Shown here one piece after another: positions 1 through 5,312 of a stretch of DNA of 5,312 nt. Numbering within the stretch: the stretch's first letter is position 1; every line of letters begins with the position of its first letter. Position numbers and translations under genes: made by a program. Below the pieces are notes generated by a model. That model ran no database searches. It saw only the letters and a program-made list of their open reading frames with translations, and was not told the origin of the DNA. The stretch comes from Spirosoma sp. (lineage in GTDB: Bacteria > Bacteroidota > Bacteroidia > Cytophagales > Spirosomataceae), in the NCBI GenBank assembly GCA_028288385.1, contig JAQBNX010000168.1, positions 1 to 5,312 on the forward strand, given 5' to 3'.

Positions 1-36
1 GGCCCTGTTCTAAATGAACAGGGCCTGCTGCTTTTT
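1..36 (+). terminator. Perfect 10-bp hairpin plus T-run, probable terminator of a gene to the left
   Basis: Bases 1-10 (GGCCCTGTTC) are the exact reverse complement of bases 16-25, with a 5-base loop (TAAAT). A run of five T follows at 32-36, after a short spacer. The T-run is six bases from the stem, so this is not a textbook intrinsic terminator. If the bases before the window were complementary to 26-36, the stem would extend into the T-run and the element would work in both directions. No gene to the left is visible, so the strand assignment is an inference. Confidence 0.6.
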
Positions 37-66
37 GTAATTCATTCGATTTTGGTAATAAGTTTG
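35..66 (+). promoter_or_regulatory. Candidate Bacteroidota-type promoter for the lipoprotein gene
   Basis: TAAGTTTG at 59-66 matches the Bacteroidota -7 consensus TAnnTTTG exactly. A TTG at 35-37 lies 21 bases upstream, within the range usual for the -33 element of this phylum. Transcription would begin near 73, giving a leader of about 60 bases before the ATG at 134. The site lies just after the left-edge hairpin, which suits a promoter that follows a terminator. The match is exact, but the element is short and A/T-rich, so a chance hit is possible. Confidence 0.5.
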
Positions 67-133
67 ATTATATCCCGCGTATCGACCGGGTTTATGCCAA
101 AACTCTTGCTGCTGTGATACAGTTATAGGGGTT

Positions 134-592
134 ATGAAGCAACAATCCCGTGATCCATACAGCCCTGCACCCATTAAGTCGCTGGCACTTAGCCAACGTA
201 ATGGTGTGATCGTACTGACTTGCCTGCTAGCCCTTCTGGGTGCCTGCAACGCAAACCGAACCGACTCAAACAAAGGCCAGCGGCTGCGACTGAACGTAGG
301 GGACATTAATGAAATCAGCATGGTTACTCGTCAGGACACTACGTGGCAACTCACTGCAACTTCCGATAACCAGGAGGTCGTTGACGTATCCCGTAAGCCG
401 CTTGGGACTACAACGGGCAATGGGATAAATAATGGTGCCAATTCGGCAACAGCCACAGGTGGATCGGTCGCTTTTCTGATTAAAGGTGTAACAGCGGGAA
501 CAGCAAGGGTAGTTTTTTCGGAGAAACCTGTAGGTGAAGAAGGAGCCGGGCGGGTCAAAAAAACGTACGTTGTTACCGTCGTTAATAAATAA
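134..592 (+). CDS. Small secreted lipoprotein, possibly chagasin-like (I42) or Ig-like beta fold
   Basis: This 152-residue protein has a polar N-terminus, a hydrophobic stretch at about 24-37 and a lipobox LGAC at 35-38. Signal peptidase II should therefore cleave before Cys38 and lipidate it. The residues after the Cys (NANRTDS) lack the acidic cluster of the Bacteroidota surface-export signal, so a periplasm-facing anchor is more likely than display on the cell surface; this is an inference. The mature part reads as beta strands: RLRLNVGD (50-57), TTWQLTA (69-75), GGSVAFLIKGVTAGTARVVF (109-128) and KTYVVTVV (143-150). The spacing of the TTW segment, the GG-start strand, the AGTARV hairpin and the final strand recalls chagasin-family cysteine protease inhibitors (I42). 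However, the usual NPTTG and RPW loops appear as RQDTTW and EKP, so inhibitory activity is doubtful. Residues 91-110 form a Gly/Asn/Thr-rich loop. A Big2-like Ig domain is the main alternative. The ATG at 134 is the only ATG giving a full signal peptide; AGGGG at 127-131 is too close to it to be a normal ribosome binding site. Existence of the gene is fairly sure, the fold is tentative. Confidence 0.8.
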   Translation: MKQQSRDPYSPAPIKSLALSQRNGVIVLTCLLALLGACNANRTDSNKGQRLRLNVGDINEISMVTRQDTTWQLTATSDNQEVVDVSRKPLGTTTGNGINNGANSATATGGSVAFLIKGVTAGTARVVFSEKPVGEEGAGRVKKTYVVTVVNK

Positions 593-632
593 GGGTGATA
601 CAACGTACTGTCGTACCACCCTTATCGGTTTT
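589..632 (+). terminator. Hairpin terminator of the lipoprotein gene, in the convergent gap
   Basis: ATAAGGGTG at 589-597 pairs perfectly with CACCCTTAT at 617-625. A second small stem (GTAC 605-608 with GTAC 613-616, loop TGTC) stacks on top after a 7-base bulge on the left side. CGG and then TTTT (629-632) and ATTA follow. The gene's TAA stop codon (590-592) lies inside the lower stem. Because the minus-strand gene ends at 654, the hairpin may also terminate that transcript, although the T-run on that side (TTATTAA) is weaker. Confidence 0.7.
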
Positions 633-653
633 ATTATAGCAGCTTATAAAGCG

Positions 654-2825
654 CTATGAAGTAACGCCTTTGAAGGCCTCATCCTCCATGAAGGGCTGAC
701 TCTTTGGTCGCTTGCCAGTAGCCTTAAAAATGGCATTGGCAACGGCGGCTCCGGCCGGCGGCAAGGAGGGTTCGCCAAGACCGGTTGGCTCAATGCCATT
801 GTCCACAAAATGAACCTCTACATCGGGTATTTCATTCAGGCGAATCAGGCGGTAGTTGTTAAAATTAGTCTGTTCTGGCATTCCATCCTTAAAGGTGATG
901 TTGCCATACATAGCGTGACCAATACCATCGACGATGCATCCTGTTACCTGCTGCCGTGCTCCGCTTTGGTTGATCACAACTCCGCAGTCGGCGGCCGCAT
1001 ACATTTTCTGTAGCGCAGGTTTGCCTTTCCGCATAACTACCTCCCCAACCTGTGCCACATAGGATCGGTGTGAGAAATACACGCTGAATCCCTGTGCAAC
1101 AGGACGGCCATCCGGCCCTTTCTTGGTGCCCCAGCCCGACTTCTCTACGGCCAGGTTGATGACGCCTTTCATGCGGTCGATGTCGTACTTAATCGCTCCG
1201 GCTGGTTTGGCTTTGGCCTTGTCCAGCAACTCAAGCCGGAACTGAACGGGGTCTTTACCCGCAGCCTGTGCTACTTCGTCCAGAAACGATTGTTCGGCAA
1301 AAGCCAGGAAATTCGTGATGGGTGCCCGCCAGGGACCGGTGGTAATGGCCGATTTATGATCAGCACTATCGATCAGGAGATTATCTACCGCACCAGCCGG
1401 AAAGTTATCTTCCCGGGTTGCGTTGCCCGCGTTGATGCTGGCCCCGCGCAGTTTATAGCCAATCATGTTGCCCTGGGCATCCAGCGCAGCCTCGAACCGG
1501 TAACGTACTGCCGGGCGGTAGCTACCACCGGTCATGTCATCTTCACGCGTCCAGATCAGTTTAACCGGCGCATTGACCCGCTTGGATACCTGCACGGCTT
1601 CAATAACGTAATCGGCTTTGAGCCGACGACCAAAGCCGCCCCCCATCCGGGTCAGTTGCACGGATACTTTCTCGGGTGGAATACCAAGCAGTTTAGCGGT
1701 TTCATTACGGGCCAGTTCCGGTGTTTGAGTTGGACCAACCAATTCTGCACCGTCCGGACGAACATGCGCAAAGAAATTCATTGGCTCCATAGGACTATGT
1801 GGCAGAAACGGGCACTGGTATTCCGATGTAACGACTTTAGCCGCGCTTTTAAAAGCGGCATCTACATCGCCGTCCTTCCGGCGGACTGTTGCGTTGGGCG
1901 CAGCCAGCAGTTCCCGGAACAAGCGGTTGTGGTCGTCCGTACTCTCCGTTGCATCGGTTTTGTTCCACTCGATCTTCAGCGCATCCTTCGCTTTCTTAAC
2001 CTGCCAGGTCGACTTACCCACAACCGCTACGTTATTATCGAACGTCAAGACATCGACAATGCCGGGCATAGCTTTCACTGCCGTGTCATTAACCGACTTT
2101 AACGTATAACCAAAACCCGGCCGCTGAATCATGGCAAACAGCATGCCCTCACGGTAGAAATCCAATCCAAACAGTGGCTTACCAGTTACAATACTGGGGT
2201 TATCCACGTTTTTGATTGTTTGTCCAATGAGTTTAAAGTCTTTTTGATCTTTCAGCTTAACATCGGTCGGAACCGGGAGTTGAGCCGCTTCTGTAGCCAG
2301 GTCACCATAGCTGAGTTTTCGGTTGGAGGCCGAATGTGTTACAAAGCCAGCCGCCGTGGTGCATTCGGCCACCGGAACGTTCCAGCGTTTGGCCGCTGCC
2401 CCCAGGAGCATTTGCCGTGCGGTAGCACCGGCCTGACGCAACCGCGTCCAGGAGTGCGGAATGGAGCCGCTGCCGCCGGCCACCTGCCGTTCAAATTTTT
2501 TGGTATCCAGCGGAGCCTGTTCCACTACCACTTTCTTCCAATCGGCGTCCAGTTCTTCGGCAACAATGATGGGGAAGGCCGTTTTGATACCCTGGCCTAC
2601 TTCTGGGTTTGGCGACAGGATTGTGATAATGCCCTGCGGATTAATGGACAGGTAGCTGTTGAATCCTACGGCCGGAGCTGGCGCATTGGCAACCGTAGCA
2701 CCCACTGCGGCAGAATCCACTGCGGCATCTGCGTCTGTCCAGTTAAATCCCAGCAGCAATCCGCCCCCGGCGGTAGCCGCTACTTTCAGAAAATTCCGTC
2801 TGCTCGGGTTTGATAAGGACTGCAT
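654..2825 (-). CDS. Molybdopterin-binding large subunit of a xanthine dehydrogenase/IorB-type oxidoreductase, Tat-exported
   Basis: This 723-residue protein is the catalytic subunit of a molybdenum hydroxylase in the aldehyde oxidase/xanthine dehydrogenase superfamily. It is closest in layout to isoquinoline 1-oxidoreductase beta subunits (IorB). A full twin-arginine motif, SRRNFLK (8-14), precedes a hydrophobic stretch (15-28), so it should be exported folded to the periplasm. An Ala-rich linker (about 31-52) follows. Cofactor-binding segments visible are PEVGQGIKT (74-82), GGGFGRR (395-401) and, near the C-terminus, GLGEP (682-686), whose Glu685 is the expected catalytic base. The VGQG segment sits near the N-terminus, as in IorB proteins, and not mid-chain as in xanthine dehydrogenase. 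An alpha/beta-hammerhead region is expected around 205-290. Length fits complete family members and I see no frameshift. The start ATG lies 2 bases after the stop of the Fe-S subunit gene, with no clear ribosome binding site, which suggests translational coupling. The substrate cannot be read from the sequence: heteroaromatics and aldehydes are both known for the superfamily. Confidence 0.96.
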   Translation of the reverse strand: MQSLSNPSRRNFLKVAATAGGGLLLGFNWTDADAAVDSAAVGATVANAPAPAVGFNSYLSINPQGIITILSPNPEVGQGIKTAFPIIVAEELDADWKKVVVEQAPLDTKKFERQVAGGSGSIPHSWTRLRQAGATARQMLLGAAAKRWNVPVAECTTAAGFVTHSASNRKLSYGDLATEAAQLPVPTDVKLKDQKDFKLIGQTIKNVDNPSIVTGKPLFGLDFYREGMLFAMIQRPGFGYTLKSVNDTAVKAMPGIVDVLTFDNNVAVVGKSTWQVKKAKDALKIEWNKTDATESTDDHNRLFRELLAAPNATVRRKDGDVDAAFKSAAKVVTSEYQCPFLPHSPMEPMNFFAHVRPDGAELVGPTQTPELARNETAKLLGIPPEKVSVQLTRMGGGFGRRLKADYVIEAVQVSKRVNAPVKLIWTREDDMTGGSYRPAVRYRFEAALDAQGNMIGYKLRGASINAGNATREDNFPAGAVDNLLIDSADHKSAITTGPWRAPITNFLAFAEQSFLDEVAQAAGKDPVQFRLELLDKAKAKPAGAIKYDIDRMKGVINLAVEKSGWGTKKGPDGRPVAQGFSVYFSHRSYVAQVGEVVMRKGKPALQKMYAAADCGVVINQSGARQQVTGCIVDGIGHAMYGNITFKDGMPEQTNFNNYRLIRLNEIPDVEVHFVDNGIEPTGLGEPSLPPAGAAVANAIFKATGKRPKSQPFMEDEAFKGVTS

Positions 2826-2827
2826 AG

Positions 2828-3319
2828 CTATTTGGTTTTGGCGGCCCCTGTGGATGAGGAACCGGTAGATGCTGCGGCTACTTTAACGGCCTCGCGGATG
2901 CGGTGATACGTACCACACCGGCAGATATTACCTGTCATGGCCGCATCGATTTCGGCGGTACTGGGCTTTGGATTATGCTTTAAAAACGCTGCCGCGGTCA
3001 TAATTTGACCAGCCTGGCAATAGCCGCACTGCGGCACATCAACCTTATCCCAGGCCTGTTGAACCGGATGGGTTCCCGTGGCCGACAGCCCTTCGATGGT
3101 TGTTATCTTAGACTTGCCAACCGCCGAGACCGGCAGGACACAGGCGCGTGTTGCTTCGCCGTTCAAGTGAACCGTGCAGGCACCACACTGGGCAATGCCG
3201 CAACCATATTTAGTACCCAGCAGGCCGAGATTATCGCGTAATACCCACAACAGGGGGGTATCCGGATCGACGTCAGCACGGTAGCTTCGTCCGTTGATTT
3301 GCAGATTATAGAGTGCCAT
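2828..3319 (-). CDS. 2x[2Fe-2S] small subunit of the molybdenum oxidoreductase (IorA/CoxS type)
   Basis: This 163-residue electron-transfer subunit carries the two [2Fe-2S] clusters that take electrons from the molybdenum site. The N-terminal plant-type ferredoxin domain has Cys40, Cys45, Cys48 (YGCGIAQCGACTV) and Cys60 as ligands. The C-terminal helical domain has CGYC (Cys98, Cys101) and NICRCGTY (Cys133, Cys135). All eight ligands are present and the length is normal. The protein starts directly with the ferredoxin fold and has no signal peptide, while its partner has a Tat signal, so it is probably exported as a folded complex with the large subunit. The C-terminal tail (148-163) is Ser/Thr/Ala-rich and low in complexity, without any cytochrome or FAD domain. 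The gene is 30 bases downstream of the transporter gene and 2 bases upstream of the large-subunit gene, so the three are probably co-transcribed. I see no Shine-Dalgarno sequence before the ATG. Confidence 0.97.
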   Translation of the reverse strand: MALYNLQINGRSYRADVDPDTPLLWVLRDNLGLLGTKYGCGIAQCGACTVHLNGEATRACVLPVSAVGKSKITTIEGLSATGTHPVQQAWDKVDVPQCGYCQAGQIMTAAAFLKHNPKPSTAEIDAAMTGNICRCGTYHRIREAVKVAAASTGSSSTGAAKTK

Positions 3320-3349
3320 AAACCAGAATGATTAAACGAATGGACCAAG

Positions 3350-4630
3350 TTACGAAGAATATGATACGGGTCTCCCGATTTCTCCCCGGAACTTCTGTGT
3401 AAAGTACAAAAAAGATAAAATCACCAGCAAACTATACAGACCTGCCAGTGCATAGGCTCCGTACATAAAGAAGGTCCGGAAGCTAATGTCGGCCTGTCCA
3501 AAGTTTTTATACAGTAGCACACCCACACTACCCAGATAGCCATACCAGTCGGCGAGCGTCACGATGAAGCCAACCGTACTGACATACCGAAAAGCCGCCA
3601 CCAGCCGCTCGAAATACAGGCCATTGCACGGCACGTAGCCCATATACAGCCCCAGCCCGGTCAGCAGAAACCAGATGCCGGGGTTAATTAGCCCCATAGA
3701 ATAGGCGTAAGTACTAAGACCAACCAGTGCTCCACCCGCCAGCATGATGCCGTTTAGTAAGACAAACGCCTGGAAGTTATCGGTAACGCGCTGGAGCAGT
3801 GCCATCACCACCAGTACTCCTACTGCTACCAATGTTTCTGTCTTCGCAAAAATGCCGGGATTCTGCACACCCGCATCACGCAGAATTTCCGGACCAAAAT
3901 TATCGCGAAAATCACGGAAAGCGGTCAACAAGACGTAAGAGGCTATGAGCAACACCAGCCCCACACCAAAGTCACGCACGAAGGTTTTGCGCTCGGTATG
4001 GCTCATGGGTTTGCGTTCGGTGCGGAGGTCGCGATCTTCGGCAGTGGGTGGAGGCAGCATGGTCAGGGCATACACAGACCCCAACATAGGCAGAACAAAC
4101 AGCATACCGGTCGCAAATGGCAGCCAGAATTCTGACACACCCCAGCTACTTCTAATGGTTAATGCTACGGTCTTGACGAAGCCTGATGCAAAAATAAATG
4201 AAGCCGTAAGGCCGGCCACGAGTGCATCGGTCTGGCGTCGACCTTCCAAAAAGCCCAGCATAATGCCGTACACCATGCCTAGTGGCAAGCCATTCAGGAA
4301 CAGAAAAATAATGTTATACGGAGCCGGAACCAGCGCAAATCCCAGTAAGGCCAGCAGGGCCGCTCCAACCAGCAACAGTATACTCACAGCCCGACGACCC
4401 GGCGCCATCTCCGACACAAATTTGACGCCCAGTCCTTTGGAAACAGCATAGCCCAGCACCTGTGCGGTTACAAGCCACGTTTTGTAGCCAACACCCGCAA
4501 AGGCCATCCCCTCAAACGTAACGGCCGTGATGCCTTTGCGAAAAGCATACATACAGGCATAGGTGCAGAATGCGGCCGTGGCCCCAAAGAGCATGAAAGC
4601 CAGCGGATGGCGAAGAAATTTAGGGGTCAT
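3350..4630 (-). CDS. DUF5690-type major-facilitator-like membrane transporter
   Basis: This 426-residue inner-membrane protein has about twelve hydrophobic segments, roughly at 12-30, 50-67, 81-101, 106-128, 137-158, 167-191, 220-238, 262-281, 287-306, 314-334, 346-371 and 386-411. A charged central loop (192-219, rich in Arg, Lys, Asp and Glu) divides it into two six-helix halves, the classic major facilitator layout. The N-terminal CTYACMYAFRKGITAVTFEG (22-41) is what I associate with the DUF5690 family, which is common in Bacteroidota and has no settled substrate; that assignment is from memory. AGGA (4637-4640 on the plus strand, read in reverse) lies 6 bases before the ATG, the best ribosome binding site in the window. 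The start overlaps the stop of an upstream coding-like remnant as ATGA. It is the first complete gene of a likely unit with the two oxidoreductase subunits, so it may import their substrate or export their product. That role is an inference from position only. Confidence 0.9.
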   Translation of the reverse strand: MTPKFLRHPLAFMLFGATAAFCTYACMYAFRKGITAVTFEGMAFAGVGYKTWLVTAQVLGYAVSKGLGVKFVSEMAPGRRAVSILLLVGAALLALLGFALVPAPYNIIFLFLNGLPLGMVYGIMLGFLEGRRQTDALVAGLTASFIFASGFVKTVALTIRSSWGVSEFWLPFATGMLFVLPMLGSVYALTMLPPPTAEDRDLRTERKPMSHTERKTFVRDFGVGLVLLIASYVLLTAFRDFRDNFGPEILRDAGVQNPGIFAKTETLVAVGVLVVMALLQRVTDNFQAFVLLNGIMLAGGALVGLSTYAYSMGLINPGIWFLLTGLGLYMGYVPCNGLYFERLVAAFRYVSTVGFIVTLADWYGYLGSVGVLLYKNFGQADISFRTFFMYGAYALAGLYSLLVILSFLYFTQKFRGEIGRPVSYSS

Positions 4631-4749
4631 TGGTCGTCCTGCATGGTCAGTGCCTTCGCGGCTTCAATCGTTTTAACTAGTCCTGAAAGCCCTAGCCTTA
4701 AACTCGATTCGATGATTACGGGATGAGGATAAATGATAGTGCTGCCCGC
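4627..4749 (-). pseudogene. 40-codon coding-like remnant without a start codon, unrecognised
   Basis: Between the cupin and transporter genes, one minus-strand frame stays open for 40 codons and reads like a protein C-terminus: YPHPVIIESS and then GLSGLVKTIEAAKALT, a plausible amphipathic helix, ending in QDDQ. Its TGA (4627-4629) overlaps the transporter ATG as ATGA, the usual sign of translational coupling between neighbours in an operon. Upstream the frame hits TAA at 4750-4752. It contains no ATG except one five codons from its end, so it cannot be translated as a normal gene. I infer it is the 3' end of a gene whose front was lost when the cupin gene came to lie next to it. I do not recognise the family. 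The alternative is a chance open frame in a 141-base gap, where 40 codons is not remarkable in itself. Confidence 0.35.
4637..4640 (-). promoter_or_regulatory. Ribosome binding site of the transporter gene
   Basis: On the minus strand AGGA stands 6 bases before the ATG at 4630. It supports that start over any internal one and contrasts with the oxidoreductase genes, which show no such site. It lies inside the upstream coding-like remnant. Confidence 0.5.
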
Positions 4750-4771
4750 TTATCAATTAAACAGCTTGTAT

Positions 4772-5312
4772 CTATTCGAATTGAAAGGCGAAGTAGGTGC
4801 ACGTTGCCTGAGAGGTGTTTTTAATGGCGTGGGAGACGTTGGATTCCAGGAAAATAACATCACCCACGTTGGCGCTGTGCATTTCTCCTTCGATTTGTTC
4901 CTCAGCCGTATTGTCCACCATGATTAGAATTTCAGCCGCCCGATGCTGGTGGGGCGGATGACTCCATAAACCAGCGTTGAGCGTAGTAACATGCATTTCA
5001 AAGCGTTTGGTCATCACTGTTCCCGTGTCGAACATCCGCCGGATACCGCCTTTATCATGCGGTGTATAAGGCACCTCATTCCAGTCGACCCAAAAGGAAC
5101 CTCCCACCAGTGCATATAAATCCAGATCCGGCATTTGATTGGACGTTAACCGCATTGAGTAATACGTGAGTGGGTCGGAGGTTTTGTTTTCCAATCGATA
5201 ATTATCGCCCGGCATGATGAAAACGATACTACCGGGCCCCAGGGTTTTTGTTTTATTGCCAATAGTAAGCGTTAATTGACCCGTTTTGATAATCAATAAG
5301 GCTTCTTCTTCC
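4772..5312 (-). CDS. Cupin-domain protein, two tandem cupin folds, N-terminus beyond the window
   Basis: The gene is open to the right edge: the codons before the TTG at 5294-5296 read EEEAL in frame and continue the cupin motif, so the true start lies outside and 179 residues are visible. Numbering from the first full codon, the first cupin covers about 1-55 (EEEALLIIKTGQL, then GPGSIVFIMPGDNYRLEN) and the second about 103-179. In the second, His121, His123 and Glu127 (PHQHRAAEI) plus His161 (SNVSHAI) form a complete metal-binding set. In the first, the place of the motif-2 His is taken by Tyr38, so it probably binds no metal, although its motif-1 His residues would lie outside the window. 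The linker includes a Trp/Gly-rich part (GGSFWVDW, 70-77). No signal peptide can be judged. Bicupins include dioxygenases, isomerases, aminohydrolases and sugar-binding proteins, and I cannot choose among them. The gene is 141 bases upstream of the transporter on the same strand, so it may belong to the same unit. Confidence 0.88.
   Translation of the reverse strand, partial: EEEALLIIKTGQLTLTIGNKTKTLGPGSIVFIMPGDNYRLENKTSDPLTYYSMRLTSNQMPDLDLYALVGGSFWVDWNEVPYTPHDKGGIRRMFDTGTVMTKRFEMHVTTLNAGLWSHPPHQHRAAEILIMVDNTAEEQIEGEMHSANVGDVIFLESNVSHAIKNTSQATCTYFAFQFE

Noticed and set aside
94..117. A tiny open frame MPKLLLL before the lipoprotein gene, as a possible leader peptide with four Leu codons
   Set aside because: There is no attenuator hairpin between it and the gene, no ribosome binding site, and no leucine-related gene downstream. 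Seven codons arise easily by chance.
1290..2102. A 270-codon plus-strand open frame opposite the molybdenum subunit gene
   Set aside because: It is antisense to a complete, well-conserved gene, has a composition typical of a shadow frame, and shows no domain I recognise.
3320..3420. A separate promoter for the Fe-S subunit gene in the short gap or the end of the transporter gene
   Set aside because: I found no TAnnTTTG on the minus strand there. The 30-base gap is better explained by co-transcription with the transporter.
3945..4451. A 168-codon plus-strand open frame opposite the transporter gene
   Set aside because: It is rich in Ser, Arg and Pro, as expected from the reverse complement of a hydrophobic membrane protein gene, and has no recognisable motif.
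4772..5296. TTG at 5294-5296 as the true start of the cupin gene
   Set aside because: The frame continues upstream to the edge with EEEAL, which completes the first cupin motif, so the gene is cut by the window and does not start at a rare codon.
4772..5312. Assignment of the bicupin as (S)-ureidoglycine aminohydrolase in a purine-degradation cluster with a xanthine dehydrogenase
   Set aside because: The motifs around PHQHRAAEI and SNVSHAI do not match what I recall of that enzyme, and the oxidoreductase is IorB-like with no purine-pathway genes nearby.

Overview
The window looks like chromosomal DNA from a Bacteroidota bacterium, most likely of the Cytophagales (Spirosoma-like). This rests on the moderate G+C content, a DUF5690-type membrane protein (a family I know mainly from Bacteroidota), a perfect TAnnTTTG promoter element, mostly weak Shine-Dalgarno sites, and the style of the Tat-exported IorB-like oxidoreductase. 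The genus is an inference; no RNA gene or taxonomic marker is present.

Layout. The left edge (1-133) holds a perfect 10-bp hairpin that probably terminates a neighbouring gene. A Bacteroidota-type promoter candidate follows, and then a plus-strand gene (134-592) for a small lipoprotein with a possible chagasin-like (I42) beta fold. It ends in a hairpin terminator that separates it from a convergent minus-strand gene block covering the rest of the window. Read in the direction of transcription (right to left), the block contains: a cupin protein cut by the right edge (4772 to beyond 5312); a 40-codon coding-like remnant with no start codon (4627-4749); a 12-helix MFS-type DUF5690 transporter (3350-4630); a small 2x[2Fe-2S] subunit (2828-3319); and a large Tat-exported molybdopterin subunit of the xanthine dehydrogenase/IorB class (654-2825).

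How they fit together. The transporter, Fe-S subunit and molybdenum subunit are on one strand with gaps of 30 and 2 bases, so they are probably one transcription unit. The two oxidoreductase subunits should form a periplasmic molybdenum hydroxylase or dehydrogenase. It has no FAD or cytochrome subunit in view, so its electrons must go to a partner encoded elsewhere. Only the large subunit has a twin-arginine signal, so the Fe-S subunit is probably exported as its passenger. The transporter next door may handle the substrate or product, but nothing in the sequence identifies that compound.

Most of the window is ordinary and well explained by known families. I see no CRISPR array, insertion sequence, tRNA, phage or defence system. 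The least explained piece is the short remnant between the cupin and transporter genes, whose stop codon overlaps the transporter start as ATGA.
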